Source: Shewanella sp. c952
Lineage (GTDB): Bacteria > Pseudomonadota > Gammaproteobacteria > Enterobacterales > Shewanellaceae
Length of the DNA stretch: 40,864 nt
Reading direction: 5' to 3'
NCBI RefSeq assembly: GCF_019654975.1
Contig: NZ_BPEW01000038.1
Location: 1 to 40,864, forward strand
The translations under genes were made by a program, and so were the position numbers. Shown piece after piece: positions 1 to 8,442 of the stretch. The notes under the pieces are model-generated. The model was not told where the DNA came from. It saw nothing but the letters and a program-made list of their open reading frames with translations, and searched no databases. The first letter of the stretch is position 1, and the number at the start of each line of letters is the position of its first letter.

Positions 1-25
1 TTGATCACAAATTACCCTAGGTTTG

Positions 26-39
26 TGGAAGCGCTTACA
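26..39. promoter_or_regulatory. LacI-family type operator 1 upstream of the TonB receptor
   Basis: The sequence TGGAAGCGCTTACA differs at one base from the perfect palindrome TGTAAGCGCTTACA found 45 bp downstream. The core AAGCGCTT is typical of LacI/GalR-family sites. Two sites 45 bp apart centre to centre would suit cooperative or looped repression. No LacI-family gene lies in the window, so the regulator is inferred. Confidence 0.6.
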
Positions 40-70
40 AAGTGGTCTAGTTATTTTTTTTAAACTTTTT

Positions 71-84
71 TGTAAGCGCTTACA
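71..84. promoter_or_regulatory. LacI-family type operator 2, overlapping the receptor promoter
   Basis: TGTAAGCGCTTACA is a perfect 14-bp palindrome. It overlaps the putative -35 hexamer of the receptor promoter, so a bound repressor would block RNA polymerase. A near-copy recurs at 5779-5792 inside the same gene cluster. Confidence 0.7.
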
Positions 85-109
85 TTTAGAGAAAAATTAA
101 AACTATGAT
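80..109 (+). promoter_or_regulatory. putative sigma-70 promoter of the TonB receptor gene
   Basis: A good -10 hexamer, TATGAT, lies at 104-109 with a weak -35, TTACAT, 18 bp upstream at 80-85. Transcription would start about 16 bases before the ATG. A GGGGA ribosome binding site lies at 121-125. The -35 sits inside operator 2. Confidence 0.45.
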
Positions 110-131
110 TGAATGACTCTGGGGGATAGAG

Positions 132-3089
132 ATGAAACAACAACTATTTAAAAAGACGAGGCTAGCAACTAGCTTGTCGTTGGTGCTAAGTGCATCAACG
201 TTGGCACCGGTTTATGCGGCTGAAGCAGAAGATACAGAAAACGCAGCCAATGAGAATATGGAAGTCATTGCTGTAACAGGTATTCGTGGCAGTTTAGTCA
301 AATCAATGGACGTCAAGAAATCATCTGACGGTATCGTCGATGCTATTTCAGCTGAAGACATCGGTAAAATGCCAGATTCAAACTTAGCAGAATCGATGCA
401 ACGAATTCCGGGCGTCTCTATCGATCGTCAAAATGGTGAAGGTAGTCGCGTCTCTGTTCGCGGTTTCGGTGCAGATCGTAACCTAGTTTTACTCAATGGC
501 CGTCAAATGCCGGTGACAACAGGCTCTCGTTCATTTGACTTTGCCAACATAGCTTCAGAGTCTATTAGTGGTGTAGAGATAAGAAAAACCAGTGTAGCTT
601 CAAGCCCTACTGGCGGTATTGGTGCGACGATTGATGTATTAACTCATCGCCCATTCAATACTCCAGGTCTGAAAGCAACATTTGGCGCGAAAGCGGTTGA
701 TGATACATCAACTGATAAAGGTAGCATTACCCCTGAGCTTTCGGGTTTATATTCAAATACTTTCGCAGATGACAAGTTTGGTATCTCAATCTCTGCCAGC
801 TACCAAGAGCGTGAAAGTGGTAACCAACAGGCGCAAGTCGGCACGGGTTGGAGAAGCTTTCCTGGTAGCGCAGACAATACTACTGACTGGGGCGGCGTAC
901 AAAAAGATAATCAAGTCAATCGACCTGGTGATGATGATATCTATTCAGTTCCACAAACTACAATATATCGTTTTGAAGAGCAGCAACGTACCCGTACTAA
1001 CGGCCAGTTAGTACTGCAATACAGTCCTGTTGATTCTTTGGTTGCGACGCTTGATTACACTTATATGCGTAATGATATCGACACCCAGTATAACGATGTA
1101 TCTGCCTGGTTTACCTTTGCACCTTCAGAAAATACTTGGACTGACGGCCCAGTTTCATCGCCTCTGGTTTATTCTGAAAACTATGATAGCCCTCAAGATC
1201 TCTCTATGGCAGCTGGTGATTACGGCGTGCGTAACGAAAGTGGTTCTTTAGGCCTTAACCTTGATTGGCAGGTCAGCGACAATTTAAATCTAACATTAGA
1301 CATGCATAAGTCTGATGCAGAAAACAAACCCAATCATATCTACGGTAGCAGCAATACACTGAGCACCGCCGGCTTTATACGTACTAGCGCAGCCACTGAT
1401 TTCTCAAAAGACCTACCAGCACTAGCTGTCGGCAATGGCAATAATATTAAGCCATCGGACATGCGCGTTACCGGTAGTGTATTTGGCAACTCTCGTAATA
1501 AATCAGAAATTGATCAGTACCAGTTAGATGGTGAATATCTGTTTGAACATTCAGGCAGCATTGATTTTGGTATCGCGCTAACCGATGTCAACAATCACTC
1601 TCAAGCAGTCAATGTACAGCGCAATGATTGGGGTGGTGTGGGTCAAGAGGGAGATTTTGAAGATGAGTGGTTCCCTGCAGATACCATCCATGACAAGTTT
1701 GATGCCAGCAAAGGTAACTTTGCTGATGCTGACGGTGACTTCGATCTACTAGATACCATATTCTTCTGGGACTTTGATGCGGTGCGTGGCCGTGCAGAAG
1801 AGCTTTATACGGCAGCGGGTTATGTTGGCGCAGGTGATTGTGGTACTGATTTTTGCCCATCGACTCAATATGCGATGGACGTAGACCGTTATACCGAAGA
1901 AGAATCAACATCAGCTTATATTCAGTATAACTTTGAATCTGAGTTTGGCGACATGCCATACGACATCCATGTCGGACTTCGCTACGAGAAAACTGATGTC
2001 ACTTCAACCTCTGCTGTAGCCAGCTATGATGGCGCAGATTGGATAGCGGATACCGAAATTGCGCTAGTTGCTACTGGTGACCAAGTATTCCAAACTCAAA
2101 CTGGCGATTACGATTACTACTTACCAAATGTTAACTTCAACATCGAAGTTGTTGAAGATGTGATGTTACGTGCAGCCTACAGTGAGACGATTGGTCGCCC
2201 AGACTACACCTCTATTCAAGGTGGAACCGTTGTTGGAACACTCGCTAACCGTGCAGGTGGCAGTGGTACAACGGGTAACCCAAGCTTATTACCACTTGAA
2301 TCTACAAACTACGACTTGTCAGCAGAGTGGTACTACTCGCAAACCAGTTACATGTCTGTGGGTTACTTTAGAAAAGACACTGTTAACGGTATCGATAATG
2401 TCAAAGTCGAATCTGATATTTACAACATTGCCAACCCAACGGACGGAGCAAAATATGATGCCGCTGTAGCAGCCGTTGGCACCGATGCTGGTAATATTCG
2501 TCAGTGGATTTTTGACAACTATCCAAATGATCCATTTGTTGATGTTGCAAACGGCATTATCTCGGGCAACTCTGCCGAAGATAATACCTTGCTATTTGAC
2601 TTAGATACGCCTGCAAACAGTAAAGATAAAACAACTATTGATGGTTGGGAATTTGCTATTCAGCATTTCTTTGGCGAGTCCGGTTTGGGTGTGATAGGTA
2701 ACTACACCTTGGTTGACGCTGGTGATAGCTATAATAACTATTTACTAGAAGATCAAGCTGTTGAAACAAATATCAGTGATACCGCGAACCTTATCGCAAT
2801 CTATGACAATTACGGCTTCCAAGCACGTGTTGCCTACAACTGGCGTGATGAGTTTTTAAGTTCTCGCGGCCAAGGTACTGGCGCAAACCCGCAATACACA
2901 GAAGCTTATTCTCAAGTCGATTTTAATGTTAGCTACGATATTGAATCACTTGAAGGCCTAACGGTGTTTTTCGAAGGTTTGAACATTACCAACGAATATA
3001 CCCGAGTCCATGGCCGTGCTAATCAACAGGTGCTAAATCTGACTCAAACAGGTGCACGCTATAGCTTAGGCGCGCGCTACACCTTCTAG
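132..3089 (+). CDS. TonB-dependent outer-membrane receptor (TIGR01782 type)
   Basis: Predicted outer-membrane receptor for TonB-energised uptake, here probably of an oligosaccharide. The 985-residue protein has a signal peptide ending near residue 30 (VYAA). A TonB-box-like EVIAVTG follows at about 44-50, then a plug domain with typical motifs (GKMPDSNLAESMQRIPGV, SVRGFGADRNLVLLNGRQMP). The long beta-barrel ends in YTF with the usual terminal phenylalanine. Residues around 565-575 carry a Cys pair (DCGTDFC) likely to form a disulfide in an extracellular loop. The plug resembles the Xanthomonas/Caulobacter TIGR01782 subfamily, which is often next to carbohydrate genes. The start is supported by GGGGA seven bases upstream. 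It is the first gene of a run that includes two halogenase-family genes and a GH3 enzyme, and two LacI-type operators precede it. The substrate is inferred from the GH3 neighbour only. Confidence 0.93.
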   Translation: MKQQLFKKTRLATSLSLVLSASTLAPVYAAEAEDTENAANENMEVIAVTGIRGSLVKSMDVKKSSDGIVDAISAEDIGKMPDSNLAESMQRIPGVSIDRQNGEGSRVSVRGFGADRNLVLLNGRQMPVTTGSRSFDFANIASESISGVEIRKTSVASSPTGGIGATIDVLTHRPFNTPGLKATFGAKAVDDTSTDKGSITPELSGLYSNTFADDKFGISISASYQERESGNQQAQVGTGWRSFPGSADNTTDWGGVQKDNQVNRPGDDDIYSVPQTTIYRFEEQQRTRTNGQLVLQYSPVDSLVATLDYTYMRNDIDTQYNDVSAWFTFAPSENTWTDGPVSSPLVYSENYDSPQDLSMAAGDYGVRNESGSLGLNLDWQVSDNLNLTLDMHKSDAENKPNHIYGSSNTLSTAGFIRTSAATDFSKDLPALAVGNGNNIKPSDMRVTGSVFGNSRNKSEIDQYQLDGEYLFEHSGSIDFGIALTDVNNHSQAVNVQRNDWGGVGQEGDFEDEWFPADTIHDKFDASKGNFADADGDFDLLDTIFFWDFDAVRGRAEELYTAAGYVGAGDCGTDFCPSTQYAMDVDRYTEEESTSAYIQYNFESEFGDMPYDIHVGLRYEKTDVTSTSAVASYDGADWIADTEIALVATGDQVFQTQTGDYDYYLPNVNFNIEVVEDVMLRAAYSETIGRPDYTSIQGGTVVGTLANRAGGSGTTGNPSLLPLESTNYDLSAEWYYSQTSYMSVGYFRKDTVNGIDNVKVESDIYNIANPTDGAKYDAAVAAVGTDAGNIRQWIFDNYPNDPFVDVANGIISGNSAEDNTLLFDLDTPANSKDKTTIDGWEFAIQHFFGESGLGVIGNYTLVDAGDSYNNYLLEDQAVETNISDTANLIAIYDNYGFQARVAYNWRDEFLSSRGQGTGANPQYTEAYSQVDFNVSYDIESLEGLTVFFEGLNITNEYTRVHGRANQQVLNLTQTGARYSLGARYTF

Positions 3090-3096
3090 AGCGTAT

Positions 3097-3139
3097 AGAG
3101 AAGATGAAACCAATGCTGTGGCTTCATCTTCTCTTTTTT
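3097..3139 (+). terminator. intrinsic terminator after the TonB receptor gene
   Basis: A 12-bp perfect stem (AGAGAAGATGAA at 3097-3108 with its complement at 3123-3134) encloses a 14-base loop and ends in a T run. It starts seven bases after the receptor stop codon. It probably limits transcription into the downstream cassette, so the receptor mRNA would be more abundant or the halogenase gene has its own promoter in 3140-3371. Confidence 0.8.
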
Positions 3140-3261
3140 ATTTAAGTATTAATAATATTTTTATTAAGCCATTTTGACCCACCATTCGATGGTCTCAAGC
3201 TTTACATCTTCAAAGTAAATCTTGATACATAAAGTGACTGGATCTACTCCTACAGCAAGGT

Positions 3262-3318
3262 TATATTGGCAAAGGTTAATTAGTTGTAACAAACCGAAAA
3301 ACCAATTAACCCAATATA
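3262..3318 (+). repeat. long interrupted inverted repeat upstream of halogenase gene 1
   Basis: TATATTG (3262-3268) pairs with CAATATA (3312-3318), and GGTTAATT (3274-3281) pairs with AATTAACC (3304-3311), leaving a 5-base bulge and a loop of about 22 bases. It lies 53 bases before the halogenase ATG, has no T run and so is not a normal terminator. It may be a leader structure or a regulator site. The rest of 3140-3371 shows no clear feature. Confidence 0.4.
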
Positions 3319-3371
3319 GATAAACACTGTAAAAGAGTGACTTAATAAAAATAAATAATAGGTCGAGCAGT

Positions 3372-4970
3372 ATGAACAACGACATTAAAAGAGTGATCAT
3401 TGTAGGTGGCGGAGCTGCAGGTTGGCTCACCGCAGGAGTTATTGCTGCTGAGCATATTGATGTTGCTGCAACCCCATCACAACGTACCCTTGAAGTTATT
3501 CTTATTGAATCACCACAGGTGCCCACCATCGGTGTCGGCGAAGGTACTTGGCCTTCAATGCGCGGTACGCTCAAAAAAATGGGCATTTCTGAAACCGAAT
3601 TTATGATTGAGTGTGACGCCAGTTTCAAGCAAGGCTCAAAATTTATCGATTGGTTACACGCACCCGCTACAGCAAGCTCGGATAAAGCCCCGATCGACAG
3701 CCAAAACTATTATCATCCGTTTTCTCTACCAAGTCAGTTTCACGAGATTAATCTCGCTAAGCATTGGCAAGCCCATAAACAGCAAGTTTCATTTACTAAT
3801 GCGGTAACTTATCAAGGCAGGCTTTGCGATCAAGGCTGCGCACCTAAACTCATTTCTACGCCTGAGTATGAGTGCAATGCCAATTATGGTTACCATTTAG
3901 ATGCCGGAAAATTTGCTCAGTTTCTGCAGCGTCATTGCAGCCAAAAGCTTGGCGTGCAGCATATTGTCGATCATGTTGAATCTGTAAGTAGTCAGGACAA
4001 CGGCGATATTGCAGCGCTAAATACAAAATCCAATGGCACCATTAGTGGCGATCTTTTTATTGATTGTAGCGGTTTTAAATCATTACTTATTGGCGAGCAC
4101 TATCAAGTGCCTTTCATTGAGAAAAAATCGGTGCTGTTTAATGACTCAGCCTTAGCGGTACAAGTGCCCTATGAAAACCAACAAAGCGCCATTAGCTCTT
4201 GCACACATTCAACTGCGCAATCGTCTGGTTGGATTTGGGATATAGGCCTGCCCTCACGCCGTGGCGTCGGTTACGTATACTCTAGCAAGCATACTGATGA
4301 TGACCACGCTGAAAGCGAGTTACGTAGTTACCTGTTATCAAGTATGAGCAAATCACAGGCAGAGTCGGCATCGCTTAGGAAAATAACATTTACCCCCGGT
4401 CACAGAGCCCACTTTTGGCATAAAAACTGTGTTGCAGTGGGCATTGCCGCAGGCTTTATAGAGCCGCTAGAAGCATCAGCACTCGCACTCATTGAACAAT
4501 CAGCAAAGATGATCAGCGAACAGTTGCCACAAAACCGTCAAGCAATGGAGTTAGTGGCCAAACGTTTCAATGAAAAGTTTATACAGCGCTGGCGTCAGGT
4601 GGTCGACTTTCTCAAACTGCATTATGTCATCAGTCAACGTGACGACTCCGATTATTGGCATGACAATCGAGACATAGCCTCAATACCGCAGTCTTTACAG
4701 CAACAAATAGCGCTGTGGCAGGATCAACAGCCCTACTCTTACGATATCACTGAAACCGAAGCGTTATTTCCAGCGGCTAGCTTTCAATATGTGCTGTTTG
4801 GTATGGGCTTTAACAGTGCGCCACCACGCTACATAAAGCTAGCAGAGCAAGAAAAGGCCATGGCACTGTTTCAACAAAATAATCAACGTAGTCATCAATT
4901 GCTTTCAGCACTGCCAAGCAATAGAGCACTACTCGATAAAGTTCATCAATTTGGTTTTCCTAAAATATAA
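3372..4970 (+). CDS. flavin-dependent halogenase-family protein 1 (Trp_halogenase)
   Basis: Predicted FAD-dependent halogenase-fold protein of 532 residues. The N-terminal FAD-binding motif GGGAAGW is at 12-18. The lysine matching the catalytic Lys79 of PrnA is K86 in ASFKQGSKF, and the glutamate matching Glu346 is E367 in FIEPLEAS. The family signature WxWxIP appears as WIWDIGLP at about 287-294, so its last part departs from consensus. The serine that normally follows the catalytic Glu is Ala368. Real members of this family oxidise halide with reduced flavin to halogenate electron-rich substrates such as indoles; whether this divergent copy still does is unknown. It lies downstream of the receptor after a terminator, with SapC 37 bp beyond. 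Genes of this family are commonly found beside TonB receptors in marine and plant-associated proteobacteria, with an undefined role. Assignment to the family is sure, activity is not. Confidence 0.85.
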   Translation: MNNDIKRVIIVGGGAAGWLTAGVIAAEHIDVAATPSQRTLEVILIESPQVPTIGVGEGTWPSMRGTLKKMGISETEFMIECDASFKQGSKFIDWLHAPATASSDKAPIDSQNYYHPFSLPSQFHEINLAKHWQAHKQQVSFTNAVTYQGRLCDQGCAPKLISTPEYECNANYGYHLDAGKFAQFLQRHCSQKLGVQHIVDHVESVSSQDNGDIAALNTKSNGTISGDLFIDCSGFKSLLIGEHYQVPFIEKKSVLFNDSALAVQVPYENQQSAISSCTHSTAQSSGWIWDIGLPSRRGVGYVYSSKHTDDDHAESELRSYLLSSMSKSQAESASLRKITFTPGHRAHFWHKNCVAVGIAAGFIEPLEASALALIEQSAKMISEQLPQNRQAMELVAKRFNEKFIQRWRQVVDFLKLHYVISQRDDSDYWHDNRDIASIPQSLQQQIALWQDQQPYSYDITETEALFPAASFQYVLFGMGFNSAPPRYIKLAEQEKAMALFQQNNQRSHQLLSALPSNRALLDKVHQFGFPKI

Positions 4971-5007
4971 CGACTAAAGCAACTATAAAAAATAAAAAGG
5001 AGTCAAA

Positions 5008-5763
5008 ATGACCGCACAAGCCACGACCCAAACGCCGAACAACAACGTCCTGCTCAACAGCATTGAACATAAAGATCTCAAGGTTATCACCGAACACTCT
5101 GCGCATTATGGCGATAATGTTTGGTATTCATTGACCTTCCCTGTTGAATTCAGAAGTGTACAAGCCCACTACCCTATTTTCTTCCAAAAAGATCCACAAA
5201 CGGGTCGTTTCTTCTCTGTGGCGCTGTTTGGCTTTAAAGATCAAGAGAACTTATTTTTAGAAAACGGTCATTGGCAGGCATCTTACGTCCCTTTGGCCAT
5301 AAGACGTCAGCCATTTTTGATCGGTAGTCAAAACATAATGGAAGATGGCGTACAGAAAACACAGCGAGTACTGCACATTGATCTCAATAATCCAAGAGTG
5401 AGCACCGAGCAAGGCGAACCACTGTTCCTTGAGTTTGGTGGAAATACGCCCTTTCTCGATACTGCCGCGGATATGCTAGATGTCATCCATAACGGATTGG
5501 AAGACAGTGACAGCTTTGTTGAAGCGCTACTTAAATTTGAATTGCTTGAATCTTTTACTTTAGATGTTGAGCTCAATAACGGCAGCAAGCACCAAATGAT
5601 TGGTTTCTATACCGTCAACGAAGACAAACTAAAAACACTTTCAAGTGATAATTTAGCTGAGCTGCATGACAAAGGTTATCTACAAGCCATCTATATGACC
5701 ATAGCCTCACAAGCCAATATTCGCACACTATTGGATAAGAAAAACAAGCAGATAGAACAGTAG
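5008..5763 (+). CDS. SapC family protein
   Basis: Cytoplasmic-looking protein of 251 residues with no signal peptide or membrane segment. The pattern YPIFFQKDPQTGRFFSVALFG followed by YVPLAIRRQPF and a C-terminal half rich in FxVxxxKL-type segments matches the SapC family (PF07277). That family was named from a Campylobacter S-layer locus but its biochemical role is not established. A strong AGGAG site lies seven bases before the ATG. It sits between halogenase 1 and the cupin-like gene, an order that recurs in TonB-receptor cassettes as I recall the family context. It may work with the halogenase and oxygenase-fold proteins, but nothing in the sequence shows how. Confidence 0.8.
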   Translation: MTAQATTQTPNNNVLLNSIEHKDLKVITEHSAHYGDNVWYSLTFPVEFRSVQAHYPIFFQKDPQTGRFFSVALFGFKDQENLFLENGHWQASYVPLAIRRQPFLIGSQNIMEDGVQKTQRVLHIDLNNPRVSTEQGEPLFLEFGGNTPFLDTAADMLDVIHNGLEDSDSFVEALLKFELLESFTLDVELNNGSKHQMIGFYTVNEDKLKTLSSDNLAELHDKGYLQAIYMTIASQANIRTLLDKKNKQIEQ

Positions 5764-5778
5764 TTTTTTACCCATTGA

Positions 5779-5792
5779 TGTAAGCGGTTACA
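5779..5792. promoter_or_regulatory. LacI-family type operator 3 inside the cassette
   Basis: TGTAAGCGGTTACA matches operator 2 (71-84) at 13 of 14 bases. It lies 16 bases after the SapC stop codon and 15 before the cupin-like ATG, overlapping where a ribosome binding site leader would begin. A clear promoter is not visible here, so it may act as a roadblock or as an auxiliary site for looping with the upstream pair. Confidence 0.55.
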
Positions 5793-5807
5793 GAATAAGG
5801 TGTACTT

Positions 5808-6824
5808 ATGTTAGCAGTCGAAAAGAACGTCAAACAGATAAGTAATTGCAAACCAGGCGATATTCCTGATTTTGTCTTATCGTCGACGCAACCGCTGATC
5901 TTAAAAGACTTTGCTGCCGAGTGGCCATTGGTTCAAGCAGGTAAGCAATCTACCCAAGCCGCGATTGATTATTTACTTAAGTTCTACAGTGGCGTGCCGG
6001 TAACAGCTTGTTTTGGCGACAGCGAGCACCAAGGAAGAGTCTTTTATAACGAGCAACTCACTGGCTTTAACTTTAGAGCCAGTCAGGTTGATTTAAGGCA
6101 GGTGTTTGACAAGCTATTATCACATATAGACGACGAAACGCCACCAACACTGTATGTCGGCTCTACCGAAGTTAACCGATGGCTACCAGGGTTTGCAGCC
6201 GACAACCCACTCGCAATAGACGATATAAAACCATTAACCAGTGTTTGGATAGGTAATAAAAGTCGAATTGCCGCGCATTTTGATTTTCCCAATAACCTTG
6301 CTTGTTCTGCTGTTGGTCGTCGTCGCTTTACCCTGTTTCCACCAGAGCAGATAGACAACTTGTACGTGGGGCCGATGGAGTTATCTCCCGGTGGACAGGA
6401 CATCAGCATGGTTGACTTTCACGCGCCTAACTTTGACAAGCATCCAAAGTTTCAACAGGCAATTGAAGCGGCGCAAGTTGCTGAACTTGAACCAGGTGAT
6501 GCGCTCTTTATACCCAGTATGTGGTGGCACCATGTCGAAGCACTTGATGCCATTAATGTGCTAGTCACTCACTGGTGGCGAGACTCGGCAGCGTATATGG
6601 GCAGACCAACGAATGCACTGCAACATGCCATTTTAAGCCTACGAAGCTTACCGATAGCCCAGCGTAAAGCCTGGCAAGCGATGTTTAACCACTATGTTTT
6701 TGAACATGAACTGCACGATACTGACCATATTGCTGAACATGCCCAAGGAATGCTGTCGCTGCCTATTGATGAATTATCAGCACGCAAATTACGTGCTGAA
6801 TTACAGAATAAATTAAAGCGCTGA
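5808..6824 (+). CDS. cupin-8 / JmjC-like putative Fe(II)-dependent oxygenase
   Basis: Protein of 338 residues with the Cupin_8 (PF13621) layout. An early segment PLILKDFAAEWP is followed by a core with HFDFPNN (the HxD pair of a metal-binding facial triad, about residue 158) and GDALFIPSMWWHHVEAL (distal His, about residue 240). The intervening RRRFTLFPPEQ is typical of this family. Proteins of this fold are 2-oxoglutarate/Fe(II) hydroxylases or demethylases, often acting on protein side chains; the substrate here is unknown. An AAGG site precedes the ATG, and halogenase gene 2 follows after 28 bp. An operator-like palindrome lies just upstream. It is distinct from ordinary metabolic 2OG oxygenases because of the WWHH segment shared with FIH-like proteins. 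Family is confident, function is not. Confidence 0.85.
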   Translation: MLAVEKNVKQISNCKPGDIPDFVLSSTQPLILKDFAAEWPLVQAGKQSTQAAIDYLLKFYSGVPVTACFGDSEHQGRVFYNEQLTGFNFRASQVDLRQVFDKLLSHIDDETPPTLYVGSTEVNRWLPGFAADNPLAIDDIKPLTSVWIGNKSRIAAHFDFPNNLACSAVGRRRFTLFPPEQIDNLYVGPMELSPGGQDISMVDFHAPNFDKHPKFQQAIEAAQVAELEPGDALFIPSMWWHHVEALDAINVLVTHWWRDSAAYMGRPTNALQHAILSLRSLPIAQRKAWQAMFNHYVFEHELHDTDHIAEHAQGMLSLPIDELSARKLRAELQNKLKR

Positions 6825-6852
6825 GCCATTCGTTTACGCTGATTAAGGACAT

Positions 6853-8349
6853 ATGATGAATACAAATAAACCGATTAAAAATGTCGTCATTGCCGGTGGC
6901 GGCACTGCAGGTTGGATGGCTGCTGCGGCGCTGTCAAAACTACTAGGTAAAAACCTTAATATCAGCCTAATTGAATCCGACGATATTCCAACCGTTGGTG
7001 TTGGTGAGGCCACTATCCCAACCTTGCATGTATTTCATCGGTTACTGGGGATTAACGAGCAAGAGTTTATGGCGGCGACCAACGCCACCTTTAAATTGGC
7101 GATATCCTTTGAAAATTGGCGCGATGAAACACAAGACTACCTGCACTCTTTTGGTTTCTTAGGTAAGGATTGTTGGGCAGCTGGATTTCAACATTTTTGG
7201 CTAAAAGGCCGTGAAAAAGGCTTTGCCAGTGAAATTGGTGACTACTGCGCCGAACATCTTGGATCTCGCACTGGCAAATTTGCAGTACTGCCGAATCAAG
7301 ACTTAAACCATGCTTATCACCTTGATGCGGGGCTATACGCTAAATTCCTTAGAAAAATTGCTGAGCAACATGGTATCAACCGCATTGAAGGTAAGATCAC
7401 TGAGGTAAACCTCAATCAACAAGATGGCCAAATCGAGAGCCTATTGTTGGCCTCTGGTCAGTTAGTTGAAGGCGATCTCTTTATCGATTGTACCGGTTTT
7501 AGAGGCTTGTTGATTGAAGATGCATTGCATACTGGCTTTGAAGATTGGTCCCATTGGTTGCCTTGTGACAGTGCAATTGCAGTGCAAACAACCACCACCA
7601 GTACACCTGTTCCCTATACCCGCTCTATAGCGCGTGAATCGGGTTGGCAGTGGCGTATTCCGCTGCAAAACCGCACCGGTAACGGACTGGTATTTTGCAG
7701 TAAATATATGACTGATGAGCAAGCAAAGCAGTTATTACTCGATAATATTGAGGGCGACCTACTTACTGAGCCTCGGGTCATCAAATACAAGACCGGCACT
7801 AGACGCAAGCACTGGAATAAAAACTGTGTCGCTATCGGGCTATCAAGTGGCTTTATTGAACCTCTTGAGTCCACCAGCATTCACCTTATTCAACGCGGTA
7901 TTGTGCGCTTAATGCAGATGTTTCCAGCGCAAGGTTTAGTGCAAGCTGATATTGACGAATTTAACGCGCAGACGAAGTTTGAAACCGATAACGTACGCGA
8001 CTTCATTATCTTGCACTATCACGTCACCCAAAGACGAGACAGCAAGTTCTGGCGTTACTGCTCAAGTATGCCAATACCTGAATCGCTTGCTCATCGGTTA
8101 GAGATGTTTGCTGCTGCAGCCAAAGTGTACAAGTATCCCAATGAACTGTTCGGTGAAAGTTCTTGGATCCAAGTGATGTTAGGCCAAGGTATCGAGCCTA
8201 AGCAATATCACCCGATTGTTGACATGATGGAAGATGAAGAGCTTAAGGCCTTTTTGAATAACATTAAGAGTGTGGTGAAGCGCAAGAATGACAACCTGCC
8301 ACACCATTATGATTTTATTCAGCATTACTGCAAATCGCCAATGATGTAG
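6853..8349 (+). CDS. flavin-dependent halogenase-family protein 2 (Trp_halogenase)
   Basis: Protein of 498 residues that keeps all the recognised features of a flavin-dependent halogenase. GGGTAGWM at 15-22 binds FAD. GVGEATIP at about 49-56 is a family motif. K81 in ATFKLAISF matches PrnA Lys79. RESGWQWRIP (W265, W267) is the exact WxWxIP signature that blocks monooxygenase activity. FIEPLEST places E339 at the catalytic Glu position, followed by Ser. It is much closer to consensus than the first copy at 3372-4970, with which it shares family but little detail. A TAAGGA site precedes tandem ATG codons. Bacterial relatives next to TonB receptors prefer indole-like substrates and often bromide in vitro, as I recall; the natural substrate is unknown. 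A role in handling a halogenated or aromatic-decorated glycan, or in modifying a partner protein, is inference. Confidence 0.92.
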   Translation: MMNTNKPIKNVVIAGGGTAGWMAAAALSKLLGKNLNISLIESDDIPTVGVGEATIPTLHVFHRLLGINEQEFMAATNATFKLAISFENWRDETQDYLHSFGFLGKDCWAAGFQHFWLKGREKGFASEIGDYCAEHLGSRTGKFAVLPNQDLNHAYHLDAGLYAKFLRKIAEQHGINRIEGKITEVNLNQQDGQIESLLLASGQLVEGDLFIDCTGFRGLLIEDALHTGFEDWSHWLPCDSAIAVQTTTTSTPVPYTRSIARESGWQWRIPLQNRTGNGLVFCSKYMTDEQAKQLLLDNIEGDLLTEPRVIKYKTGTRRKHWNKNCVAIGLSSGFIEPLESTSIHLIQRGIVRLMQMFPAQGLVQADIDEFNAQTKFETDNVRDFIILHYHVTQRRDSKFWRYCSSMPIPESLAHRLEMFAAAAKVYKYPNELFGESSWIQVMLGQGIEPKQYHPIVDMMEDEELKAFLNNIKSVVKRKNDNLPHHYDFIQHYCKSPMM

Positions 8350-8360
8350 CCATCAAAGTC

Positions 8361-8397
8361 GGTCAATGTAGCCTTAAACCATAGGGCTACATTGAAC
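8361..8397 (+). repeat. hairpin between halogenase 2 and the DUF6445-like gene
   Basis: TCAATGTAGCC (8363-8373) and GGCTACATTGA (8385-8395) form an 11-bp perfect stem with an 11-base loop; outer GG and CC extend it past a one-base bulge. No T run follows, so it may stabilise or process the upstream mRNA rather than end transcription. Confidence 0.5.
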
Positions 8398-8442
8398 CAT
8401 ATACACAATAGACGTAATAACAGTTAGGCGGGTTACATTAAA

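Noticed and set aside
3164..3628. A 154-codon minus-strand open frame upstream of halogenase 1
   Set aside because: Nearly 60 percent of it is antisense to the halogenase start, which has clear family motifs; the remainder overlaps the inverted repeat and has no recognisable domain.
8415..8435. A possible fourth LacI-type operator before the DUF6445-like gene
   Set aside because: Only the half-site GGTTACA is present; the other arm does not match.
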